DNA of 64,000 bases from NCBI GenBank assembly GCA_040954595.2, contig CM082578.2, positions 4,278,001-4,342,000 on the forward strand, in the 5' to 3' direction. The notes beneath the pieces are model-generated. The model saw nothing but the letters and a program-made list of their open reading frames with translations. It had not been told where the DNA came from and ran no database searches. This stretch comes from Balanoglossus misakiensis (Eukaryota; Hemichordata). Of this stretch, positions 33,771 through 62,974 are shown one piece after another. Position 1 is the first letter of the stretch; each line of letters begins with the position of its first letter. Made by a program: the position numbers and the translations under genes.

Positions 33771-36700
33771 ATTATTTTATAGTTTTGTCAATGCCAGTGA
33801 ATTTGCAGACTTCAAAAAGTATAGGTGCGAACAATTCAGACTCGGACACGGAGATCGAGAACAGAGCAATGGCGTACGCGTAAACAAAAGGTCACCTGAT
33901 CGTGGTGTGTCAGTGTACTATACATTTCTAGTATCATATTCAAACATCAGGAAATAAATAATGAAGGTTTATTTACGCATGTGAAAATTCATTTAAGGGT
34001 TGTGCTGAAATATATCTGAAAAAGTTTCGATTTTTGTGTAATCTTGGGGAGGACTCGGGGAATATTTGAATTCGTTTGCGTTCTCAGGAAAGTTCACGTA
34101 TACAGGCGCTCGGAAGGTTGCAATACATAAACAACTCGCCCTCGATCGACCCTCCGTACCGAGTAGACAACTAAACATGACAGTGACACTTGCGGCATAT
34201 TTTTTTTACGTATAGCTTCGTTGACATGACTGCTTGGTACATGGTACACGGTATGTATGGTGAACGAATGTCAAATCCAGCATCATCAGAGGTTTGCTTT
34301 ACGTGCGTGAGCGAGCCATGTTGACTGCGCGTGATTCAAGAGCAGACGACATGTACTGCAGCCGTAGGAAGAAAAAATAAACAAAACGCCAGTCGAGGAC
34401 AGATTTTGAAATTAATAAATATCGCCGTATTTATTCTGTGTACGTTTCTTTTTTAGCCCTTAAAATGTTCGCATTGTTTGAAATCCTCCGTTATTCAGTC
34501 GGAAATTGTACACGTCCACTGGTTCTTGGGCGCGTCGCGCGTCCGTCGAATAACACGATACATTATCAGTAATAATGTATAGCTATGACGTCACAAAATT
34601 CACTGGTATTGATAAAGCTATAATATAATTTTACATAAAGCAGACTGACATGGAAGCTTTGATGATTTATTGCGCAACGCATTTTAAATATCCTCGCTCT
34701 TGTGCTACCTCTATGTACTTACGAGTAGTCTAGAGCACATAAGTACTCTTTGGAGTTCACTCAAACAACAATTAAATTTATTGGATAGAAACATGATTGC
34801 CTATCAATTATGACTCCATGAAGAATAAAATAAAATAATGCATTTCACACGCCCCACGGGAAAACATTGCTGAATTCATCAATCGCATTGTATGTTAACT
34901 TTGTACTGTCACACACGCTTCCAAAGTTAGGTGTGTGACAGTACCGTGAACTTGAATTGTACACGACGTGTCAACTTGTACACCTTCTCTGAGATTAACA
35001 ACCGGTGAAACTAACCTATGATTAAACATTTTTAATCATTTTATTACCAATACAACACGAAAGATAGGCAATTGGATTAAACGTTTATCGGAGAAACACT
35101 TCCCGACATGTCTCAGTTCTTGATTTATTTTTACAAGAAAGTACTTGAGACTTTATGCTACGATGGCGTTTCTGGGTAGGCTTATGGTGTGGTGTTAATT
35201 CATTCAATAATTTTGATTTTTTCTCGGGTTACATTGAATAACCCATCATTGTTACATGTAAATTGTCGAGGGTCGAGAAAGTTCACAAGATCTGGGAACA
35301 TCAACACCCGCGTGTGAAAAAAAATTCTTCGGACGTCATTTCAGATATTTTGCAATAATGAGTTTTTTTTTTTTAGATAACTCGAAGGCAAAAACAAAAC
35401 AGTCCAAGAACACAATGGGTCCGCGTATACATATAAATTGTGATTCTCAATTTTGTCCAGAAATTAATGCACAGCATTCACTATTCTTCAACTGAGGGAA
35501 TCGAACGAAACGCAGGCAAAGATTAGCATTCACCGTGCATCGTAGGCTTAATTCTCGCGTCGATTCGTCTTGTTTGGGTTGTAAAACCCATCGCCAAGTG
35601 GTGGGCGTTGCCGTGAATTGCAAATTACCAGCTTAGAGGAAATCCACAGGGAAATTAGCAACCGGTGCATCATTGGTGTGTACACTCCGCGACGATTGCA
35701 AATAACGACGCGGAGGACAATGGGATGCATCCAGATCAGCGATGGTGTCGACGACAGTTAAAATGGCAGAATTATAGAACCAATGCGACCATACGAGGTC
35801 GAATGATTTGTCGCCGTGCTGGTGTAAGTCTTTGGCGTTTGCTATAAGCTCATATGCGGTTTGACCTCGTTTATTAACAAAGCACTTAGCCATTGCGATT
35901 ATTAATGCATGTGTTCTTGTCAACTACGATCAACGCACGCTAATTACGCATCGACTACAGAACGAGACGTTAATTTTGTGGACAAAAGTGACATCGGCAT
36001 ATTGGTTTCACCTGACGGTTAAAATAACAATTTGAGTGGACACAAAGAAGATTTACGTCCCCTTTCACCTGAATTGCTTGGGTGGGATTCCATAATAATT
36101 GAAAGATACACATGTTTCGCATCATATAGTGTAAATGTTCTTCCTTACAACTATATATTTACACTAAAATAATCCTTATCTTGTGCAGCGTGAGTATAAT
36201 TAAGATGACTGAGTTTATGTCCATATTAGTTATCTCAAACACGCAATGCCGTAAGGACTTCATTGCTTATTGTAATACTAGTAATGTGTAAAATAGTCAC
36301 ATGTTGATTTTGCTAGTTCTAGATTCAAGTCATTGTCAATGAAGTGGCACCCTTTGGGAGCACTGTCGCGAGCCGTAGCAACGTATGTATGTATGTATGT
36401 ATGTATGTATGTATGTATGTATGTATGCATGTATGCATGTATGTATGTGTGTGTGTGTATGTACGTATCTATGTATGGTATCTGGAGAAACAGCGTATCT
36501 GGTTTGCATATACGTGAGCACATAATATATCTATATGCGCATACGGTGGGGCACGACGGGGCTTGTCGACATTTACCACAACTCCGCATTAACGTTTACT
36601 CGTTCGCTTATTATCGCAATGACAGTTTTACACTGAAATGCTGATGAAGTATAATTCATTATGTATTTCGTAGGTTTCCTAGAATGCGAAGAGAAGACGT

Positions 36701-36785
36701 TGGCACGAATAGACCACTGACACAGCGACAGCATAGGGTAACACAGCTTCACCACGGCTTTCTGTAGTGTAGGATACAGGGAATA
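33771..36785. other. Intergenic DNA upstream of the channel gene
   Basis: No gene recognised. It holds the (TATG)n microsatellite at 36382-36476 and presumably the promoter and 5' UTR of the channel gene near its right end; no clear TATA box or initiator can be assigned. Confidence 0.4.
36382..36476. repeat. (TATG)n microsatellite
   Basis: About 95 bp of TATG units with GCATG and TGTG interruptions, roughly 330 bp upstream of the channel start codon. Confidence 0.93.
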
Positions 36786-36813
36786 ATGTCTCCATCGTCC
36801 TCGCCGACTGAAG

Positions 36814-36821
<8 letters not shown>
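36786..36821 (+). promoter_or_regulatory. uORF overlapping the channel start codon
   Basis: An 11-codon frame, MSPSSSPTEDD, begins at 36786 and terminates at 36819-36821, one base-frame off and overlapping the main ATG at 36814-36816. If the 5' UTR is contiguous here, ribosomes initiating on it would pass the channel start, so it could lower translation. Confidence 0.4.
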
Positions 36822-53615
<16,794 letters not shown>

Positions 53616-53720
53616 CCGCTGTTAGCAGACACAGTACTGTCAGTTTCATGGATTATGGCCAGAATGAAAAAAAAACAACAGATGACAAACGTTCTGTTCC
53701 AAAATGATGACATGTGTATA

Positions 53721-53726
53721 AATAAA
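53721..53726 (+). terminator. Putative polyadenylation signal of the channel gene
   Basis: AATAAA lies 105 bp after the channel stop codon. Assigned by motif and position only. Confidence 0.45.
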
Positions 53727-56700
53727 ACGCGGAACAGGTGTTTGTTGTTCCATATGTTACACGAGCTTTTCACTTTTTTATTTAGAATGGTAGAGTTAGG
53801 GGCCAAATCGGAGAGAAAATTATTCAAGTTAATAACCTTGATAACAAAACCTTGTGACGCATTCGTTCTTTCAATTTTTATTAGTATACAACTGAGTATA
53901 TATATATATTAGAAAGGACGAATGTATACAACATTTCGGTAAAATAGTATATCACTAATATTGTGCACTTTATACTCAGCTAAGTACACATATCGCAGCT
54001 ATGAAAAAATTGGATCAAACCAAGCGTGATGCATGGTATTGAAATATTTAATCAAAATCCTGAAGGCACATTTGTCTATTTGCATTGCATTGCACCCAGG
54101 TAAGAGTCATGACATTTGTACTCTCCGTAAGGGGCGCTTCATCTGACCAATAAATGTACTAGAAAGGCGAATGAATCTTTCGACAGACTGGAGGGAGTAC
54201 CACAGAGAATGAACTTTCTGACTGAAGGTGTTTTAGGCTAAATAGTTTTCGTTAAAATTCTGTTAATGCACTAACGGATAAATCGACTGGTGCACTTAAG
54301 CTTAATATTTTTCCTATGTAAGAAGGATTTTTACTTGCAACTATGTATATAGCCTGATAAAAATAAAGCCGCCACTACTTTTCTACAATAGGGCCAGCCG
54401 CGTTTTGTTCTGTGATCCATCATATTGTTTGTAAAGCTGAGACGATTCACCATTAGATGCCACCTGTAGTAAACAAGCACATCTGTGAGGCGGACCCCGG
54501 GAACATTTTGCATCGCACACCAGAGTTCAGAAATGTAAATCAGTTTATGATTATCGAGCACTGTAACATTTCATCACAGGTGTCTATGCCATGCTGACAT
54601 TTTACAAAGGAAGAAATTCGTGGTTAACGTGACAAGCAAGACCCGTCATCAAACATCTCTCTGTCTCTTTAAAAACGTTGGTTTGCATATAGTGGACTTA
54701 TGGGATGTGTTTATTTTTTTCTGATTTGTTTGTTTTCGAAAGCGGAACTGTTCGTCAACAATTGTCGTTCGTTTAACGTTGATGGTAGTAAACAAAGCTT
54801 ACACATTTTACAGTTCATTACATTTTGCTATTAAAACACTTAAATTGGCGGTTAGTTCACATAATTACTTATCAACACATGGTCCCTGCCCAACATTCCT
54901 GAAACCCATTGAACGTTTTCCTAAATCACCAATTCTGCACAGAGGAGATGATGCGCTCTCCGGACCTTGCAGGAGTTTTAAATAAACTTGGTGATCTGAG
55001 TAGGGATTTTAATAACGTTCAGGACAACGTGAGAGCAGTTCATTCGCACATTCAATTAGGCCTTTTGGCTTGCATGGAGGATTTGTGTATTGGGAACTGT
55101 CATTGTATATATAGTTGCACGGTAGGGAGTGCTCGTGGAAAAACACTACCTGACGGAAATACTACACCGATGCCAATTCCAACTAACTGGAAACTGTCAA
55201 AATGAAGAGTAGCAGACGCAACACTACTCTACCATTATCATAATGTACCCTGCATGGGACGAGAGAAGTCAAGGTTCGGCCTGAATGTCGTACATTGGTG
55301 ACCCTCTCCTTTGTGATCGGAAATCGTCGCCTATTGTCAGAGTATCATTCATGAAAGTTGCAACGGTCCTGAACGCTTAATATTCTCCGCAGTCATTGTA
55401 TTTCATTAAAGGATAAACCGAGACAGAAGTTTTGATTTTATGCAATGGCACCCATAGCGGTGGTCTCCTGGGGGGCTCAGGGTTGCGGTGATAGAGCGCC
55501 CCCACTCGTTAATTAAGGAGCACGAGGAAGGGAAGTATATATCTGTCTACGGACAGTGCCGTATGGGGACACCGCACTAGTAAATAAAATTGTTAAGGAA
55601 AACAGGAGGTTTTGAATTGAATTACGCAACAAGCAAAGTAGCTTAGGAAAGTAACTATTTAATATAATTATACAGCGAAAATCTTGTTAAACAATAACAA
55701 ATAGTAGTTCCAACAGTGCATGAATAAAGATTCAAAATCTGCAGTCCATTCGAGATGCACAACGACACTTTTGACACAATTTGGATAATCCCGCTTAATT
55801 TTCCTGTCATTTTGAAATTATGTTATCTTTGTCGTTGTGTTCAGTGAAATAGGCTGATCTGGTTCTTTTTTTTGCTGGACTCGCCCCTGCTGGTGGAATA
55901 TTGAAATGTAAATTCCCCGTGACCTGTAATTGCGATGACATTGCGTTTTATTTACATGGAGAATGACGTCGTCTGTCTGACGAACGACATATGAGTTGTG
56001 TTTCGACCCTCGGAGTAAAATAACACCAAACATTAAAACAATTGCACTAAAAAATTGAAGGTGGCAATTTTTCTTTCACCCAGGCTTATACCGGGGCATA
56101 AAGTACATCTAGATCTTGTTTATTGGCCTCGAGATTTGGTAAAAAATACATGTATTCTCCAAATAAATACTTTTCATCAAAGTCGGAATTTAAAACGAAC
56201 AGTCCAAACGTTTACTTTTTATCTTATAATCACAGTCACTCCACACATTATACTATAATGTGCGCCAAAAATAAAAGAACATAAGCGTTTTTTAGTATAT
56301 TATCTGCAGTTAATAGTAGGCTACTACCGCCTCCAGCAGAAAATGCAGCGAGAAAAATGAAAAATGTCAGAAGAGGACGAATTGAGAAAACTTTACAGAC
56401 TCTATCATAAGGCTAGAGGATAAATGAAAAACTTTGGCGAATGACTACAAAGCTAGTAATAATACCTTTAAATTTCGAAATGTTAAGCTCTATTGTTCAT
56501 TTACATCAATGTCCGGAATTTATATCACAATCGAAGTGAAGATTTTTTTTAAATGCTGAAATATATATTTTAAAAATTACTCAAGCAGTTTCATGACTGA
56601 TACAATATTGAGACACGTGGTATGGGTTATCTAATGTTTCTGTTGTAGAATCTATCGAATGCTGAAACTAAACGTATAATAACTTCAATGATCAGACGAT

Positions 56701-56823
56701 TGATCATGGTCGAAATATTATTCCCGCTTACTGGAGCAAATCGCTAGCGATTAATTATAATCTATCATAAACTTAAAATCAAGCTTAAATAACTGGATAG
56801 TCTTAATTAATAATCAGCGTATT
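53727..56823. other. Convergent intergenic region
   Basis: This region lies between the 3' ends of the channel gene and the VWF-like gene. It is AT-rich, without recognised repeats of the families above. The only coding candidate is at 54941-55205. Confidence 0.5.
54941..55205 (+). CDS. Candidate exon or small ORF, function unknown
   Basis: After an acceptor-like TTCTGCACAG the frame stays open for 87 codons to a stop at 55203-55205. It encodes RSPDLAGVLNKLGDLSRDFN, then a likely helix NNVQDNVRAVHSHIQLGLLA and a cysteine cluster (CMEDLCIGNCHCIYSC). Composition is protein-like, but no family was recognised and no partner exon was found. It could be a retroposed or decayed exon. Confidence 0.28.
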
Positions 56824-57164
56824 CTAGTCATCTGATACAGTTCCATCAGTATCGCTTTCGGGTGTAACGGCATCATCTGAGCCATGTTCACACCGTTTGC
56901 AGTCGCAGCTTTCGATGTAGTCGTACGTGTGGATTTTGACTGTTCCGTCATTGCACGTCAGTTCTACCGTGCGTTTGCTGGACTCCAACACCGAGCAGCA
57001 CGCGCAGTCCGCTTTGATGTCCTTGGTTTCGAACGAGTAAGTAGCTCGGCTATCGCAGCGACCCTCACACGAGGCAACGTCGACCAGGGAACCGTTGCTA
57101 TGGCAGCCGTTCACGCGAACTTCCCTCTTCTCCACGTGTGGTCTGCACTGACGCACCACCCCTT
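56824..57164 (-). CDS. VWF/mucin-like exon n (CTCK domain, stop)
   Basis: 341 nt with the stop at 56826-56824. It starts EGVVRQCRPH; SCEGRCDSRATYS, DCACCSVLESSKRTVELTC and ESCDCKRC give the CTCK cysteine framework. An acidic tail of about 20 residues ends the protein. Confidence 0.93.
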
Positions 57165-57317
57165 CTGCAGAAGAAATGCACCAAACAAGAATTGTTAAAT
57201 AACGAAATGAATCATTTCAGCACGTTCGTATCGGTCATCTCGTGTCAATAAATCAGACAAATCCACAGAACTCTTGTTTTGTTTTCTTGTTCGTTGTTGT
57301 CTGTTTGTTGTCAGTGC

Positions 57318-57353
<36 letters not shown>

Positions 57354-60300
57354 CGGGGGGGGGGGGGGGGGGTCAAGATCCAAGCAAAGTGAAATTAATT
57401 TTCAAGAGTTGCTTGTAATGCTAAGAATACATGTCGGATAATTAGATTATTTTCAAAGAGCGATCGATATCGTGAAAAATTTTCTTGTTTTTTTTGTTTT
57501 TCTGACTGATTTTATTCCAGGAATATTCCGAATAAAACATTTTGACTTACCGCAATATTGACAGCAGTTGCTGCTGTCGTTCTTCACAACATAGAGCTGT
57601 AAACAGATAACACATCGACGTCACTTGATATCCAATTGCATTATACCACATTGCCTTACTGTGTGTACTGTATTAACTTTGCATTTGAATGTCTTCCGTT
57701 GAAATTTATTGTACATGTATTGCACTAGAATTCTAAGATTCAGTGCAATATTTGGCCACATGCAGGTATAGTTGTTCTTTGGGATTCAGTGACGGTTGCG
57801 CAATATTTATTATGCCACAATTTTATGAGTGTGAAATTGAATTTCACGGGTTGCTTGATTTATAATTTTGATAATACCAGCAATGTTTTTGGCGCACCCT
57901 TCCCACATACAAGATTCAAACCTATGTGATCTTCTCTGTATGGCCAAATTGAATTCACGCCAACACTGGTTACCTTTGAATATTTCACTCTGGCGGAATT
58001 CATGGAAATGTTTAATCCAACTATGCAAATGTGTTGCTCCTATGCAAACAAATGTAAAAGCTCACAAGACTTGGTTGTTTAAAAGTTGCTAAGTCACTTA
58101 CGGGCGCCTTGCACTTCTCGCGGTCAAATTCGGGGCACAGTGTATACTCCGGATAGAGTCTTGGAATGCCGTCATTGTCACGTCTGCACATGATCTTGTC
58201 ACATGGGTTTCTGGCGTTTGGTGGTTTCCCTACAAAGCCGAGCTGAACGACAAATATAAATAAAACCCAGCATGGTTATTCGACTAGGTCTTTTGAAAAG
58301 CACGACCGTACACTTCCTTGTAATCAAGCTGTGTCATTTACTCGGTAGACGTCCATTTTTCTCAACCAGACACATGACACGCATTTACTTCGCATATTCC
58401 ATGAAAACTTTGGTAGACGAAGGCTTTAATCAAGAAACTTCACAAAAGATACACGCATTAACATGCCGACTTACCTCATACACTCCGCTGTCATCTTTAC
58501 ATTTGGTCACTACGCAGGTGCCGCAGCACTCTCCCTCCTCGGGTTCTATGTATTCCTCCACCTGCGGCGAGAGAAAAGGAAGTATTGAAGACGAATAATT
58601 AAGGTACGAGCATTAAACCCTCGTCGCTTTCAATTATTATATGAGGCAGCGACTTTAAAATACATAGGCCTAAGCATAGTCATTTGCGTCGAAATTTCGT
58701 GAGATCATTCTCAGAAAAAAACAGCTCTTATTCTATCAACAGGAAGCCACATCCAGTTTCAGCTAGTCACCTTAAATCTGACCAGCTCTTCTTGAGGTAT
58801 CTTTGACACAGCACAGAAACATCCGTACGACACATTATGCTCACGTGGTTAACCACGTCTGTCAGTCTTAGCAAGCAACGTGACAGCTCTACTTACGTCA
58901 GAACAATGTCCCTGTTCCGTTTGCCTACAAATCTGGCGAGAACATTCTAGCCGGTAAAAGCCAGTGGCAGGATCTATATCTTCCAGACAGTCGCATGATC
59001 TGCACGGATCTCCTCCGACGAGGTCCATAGTTCCTGGCTACAGTAAATATACACATATAACATATTCTTGAGGAAAGATAGATTCAAACAAAACGGTATA
59101 GGGGTTTCGTATATACACACATTTTACATCTGTTTTTCTGTGAATGCTTATTTACTTAGGCAGAAAGATTCGTTTTGACAGAGTGTTTTCCGGCAGTACA
59201 CCGCCGACGGGATTACACTGAAAATTCCACGGGACGACTGAACTATAATGTATAGTATGTCTGCATGTCTTCTCTGGCAACGAGCAATCAAGATTACTGG
59301 GGGTGGTGGTTGTAAGAACTGACAATACGCGTTATTGGCACAACATGGCAGAGAAAAGGTACTCACATCAACTTCCTCGAGTTGGTTAGTGGACGTGTTG
59401 TTCCAAATACAGACTTCCCGTTTAACTGTGAACATCAAACACAAACAAGAATGTAGACAAATCTTTATGCATAATACAGAAACGAACAACGTTAAAGACA
59501 TACGGTCATCAAGGCAAATTTAGGTACAGTTACCATAGCAAACTGAAATCTAGAAAATCACAGATTTTCAGCGGGTGGGGTGGCACAAGTGAAAAAAAGT
59601 GCGCCATCATATCATATGTTGTTTTACACTCAGATACACCATTGTAGCCATACATGGACAAAATTTAATGTAAATATCGAGATGACCATGTACCTTTAAT
59701 AAATGCATCTTTAGAGATAATCAACTAGTGTTTAAAACGACACAAAATTATACTATCGAGAAATGAATCTGTAGAATCTCACAAATACTGGAGAATAGAC
59801 AATTAAACATGTCAATGATCTGCCACTATCGTTGGATCTGTCAAAAGAACGACCGTGTTTTGTTGCTTCAAAGGAAACCAGTTTTGCAGCCACATATGAA
59901 ACCATTCTCGCTCCCGTATCCAAAGACAAAAAGGGTTCCCTTACCACACTTGTTTTCAAAGCAGCCACACTCCTCGTTGATTTGTACAAGTTCACTGGTG
60001 TGACCCTATATTGCAATGAAACATTTTATAAATGAATGAAGTATTTGATCTGAATCGTTGCAGTTGTCTTATTTCCCTGTATTGGTATTTCACATAAGCG
60101 TCATCGACCTGACTTCTCTGATATCCGTCTTCTTTGTCATTTATCAAAATCTCACTATCCTCCATACTCTATCCACTCGGCACTTTAAGCACGACACGTG
60201 TACTAGTATCTAAACCTACGCGCGCACACGCACCCCCCCCCCCCCCCCCACAAGAAAGTGGAGGATGATGTCATCATCGAACTGCTAGAGCGCTCAACAG

Positions 60301-62920
60301 ACGAACTAAATACATAATAAAATGTACGGAGTTGGCCAACACATAGGCCACATTTTGCGATCATATAACTGCCAGCCTTAACCAATCATTTGCCTCTATG
60401 GAGTTACAATGTATGTTATGATATATCATATTTTTTTTTATCTACGATGAATTCATGTACATAATACAGTTGTCGGTATTTACACCAGACACTTACCAAT
60501 GGACACTCGATTTCAGTCACTTCCGGGCATGAGCAAACTGGAAAGAAACAAATGTATGTTATATACCAAGGAGAGTGAATGTGAATGAGCCAGAACGAGT
60601 CAAACTGGTTATATACTTGTAAAGTAAACAATTGTGACTCCACTATTCTATTAGTGATGCACGATCAAACAAGTTAATGTCATTTTTACTTCTTTTATTT
60701 GCAGAGCTGTCCAATTTCAACCTTTGAAGTACACAATAAAAAAAACCATCGGTGTTGCCGGAAAAATTAAACCATATACAGGTAGTTATAATTAATGTTG
60801 TTGAGGTATACATATGTAACACGCAAATCATGCAGTAATTTTCACATCATAACACATATGTTATTTCTTGACAATTTTGCAACGAAAATGCCCCATATTT
60901 TGATTGAAAGCAATATTCAAAGAAGGGGTGGGGGTTCTCCATCAATGCGAAATTCACGATATACGTTTGCTTAATTCACTGAACGAAGAATTAGATTGTT
61001 CCTTTGGTATATTGCCTTGCCAATATATATTGTTTCAATTATTAAACACGCCAGGGTGTGTGTGCTACACATCATGATGGTATTTTCTGCATACGAGTAT
61101 ATCCCTAAGTATCTAACGGCTGGACTAACCCGCCAACTGACCCGCGTTACTGAAAAATCGAACAGTTGAGACGGCAACGTCTACTTACCACACTCGAACT
61201 CTGGACAACAGGCGTCAGCGCTATCTTGCGTTTGCTGTGACTCGTGGAATGGTGCGCAGTCTCTGGACGGAGATGGGCATTTTGAAGTCTCGCAAACTGT
61301 GTGGGGAATGTAAAAGGGATACGCCATTGTTGATACTAGGATTGTTAGCTCGATCAATGCATTTCATGCACCTGGCGCGCTTTGACTGAAAAATACACGC
61401 CATTAACAGCACATGAACAGAAACCTCCCACAGACTGATGGGAGAGTGTCGGAAGACCGAGAAAATTTATCTATTTATTCACCGATTTTGTATTTATACA
61501 TCCACTCATTCATTTTACAAATCTCTCACTTTTCTAGCAAATTACTCACTTTGGAAGTGTTGCTTTTCAGCCGGAAAAAAAGATCGTTTTACATTTGTTT
61601 TCGTGGCTGCCATTTTGACAATGGGCGACACAGCAAAATTCGAATAAGAAATCCCAAAATAAATGAGCGAGTGTTAAATGTTTAAATCATTATCTGTTTT
61701 GTCTTCAATTTGTAAAGATTTGTGTGGCGTCGTGCCTTTAAAGAAAGCGTCTAGTCTATCTATACCGATAACTATATATTGAACGCGATTTTGCACACAT
61801 CATACTATTGGTTGTGCGCCACACGTAAATTACCGGGTTTCACTGATAATTCCCCCAGGGCTATTAATTGGAAAATGAGGGAATTGACAGAATAGCAGAA
61901 GTACGTGAATATGCAGAAATGCAAACTGATGCTGCTACCGGAGTCGTAATGCAAAATATATTCCACGCAACCGAAAGTAAGTCAATGTCCATTGTAGTAA
62001 GGTATGCTTCAAGGTAACTTACCGCATCGGTATTTGAAACAGCAATCGTCATCACTGTCTTTGTAGGCCTCCATGGATTCGTAAACCTCACAAACTGGCA
62101 GCACGACGTTAGGACAAGGCTTGCACACTACGAAATTGTCATCGACATTAATATTAATTATGATAGCAAAGTGGTTATAATAACAAAGCCATAGATACCA
62201 CATGAAACACTACGAAAATGTGCGGTGCTAACATTTATTTTTTAAAGACAAGTTTCCATCCAATTTTAAATTCACAATTTAAAATATGAGTACTCCAAGT
62301 TTTAAAAACGTACTGTAATTGTTTACCTCATTAAGCTTATAAGGTGATACACATTCTCCTAACGTGACTATAATCCATCCACACATCACGAATTACATGA
62401 AATACGGGTAATGATATCCACAATACATATTTGAAGAGAGGCTTCGCACGATCTCTACTACTTTAATTTTAAATAAAGAGGCCAGGCTTACCGCATTCTG
62501 ATTTGTTACAACAATCGTTCAAAGCCGAAGTAATCAATTCCCGGTCTGTTGCACATTCAGGCGTGGGCTGGTAGGATTCAGGCGGACAACCATCTGGGTC
62601 GCAAACTGGAAAAACCCAAGCAAAATCATACAATCGTTAAATCAAATTATCCGTCCGTCCGTCCAATATTCATCTAGCCAAAGGAGTATTTACTGTCTGT
62701 CTGTCTGTGTTAGGGTAAACGAATTGAAGAGTGGCGATCCTCACCGCATTCGTAGGTAGGGCAGCACTGGCCAGGCGCGCTTTGCCAGTGTCTTGGTGAG
62801 AGACAATCGCCATCTGGAGGTGGGTCTGCACACTCCACATCAGTACAATAGATAGTGCCGCCAGACAGACAAGTACACGTCCGACATTCATTCGGCTTCC
62901 AGGTGTCGTTCAGCTGCAAT

Positions 62921-62974
<54 letters not shown>

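Noticed and set aside
36278-36644. Open frames on both strands through the (TATG)n repeat
   Set aside because: Microsatellite artefact.
56884-57198. Plus-strand 104-codon open frame
   Set aside because: Shadow of the CTCK exon on the opposite strand.
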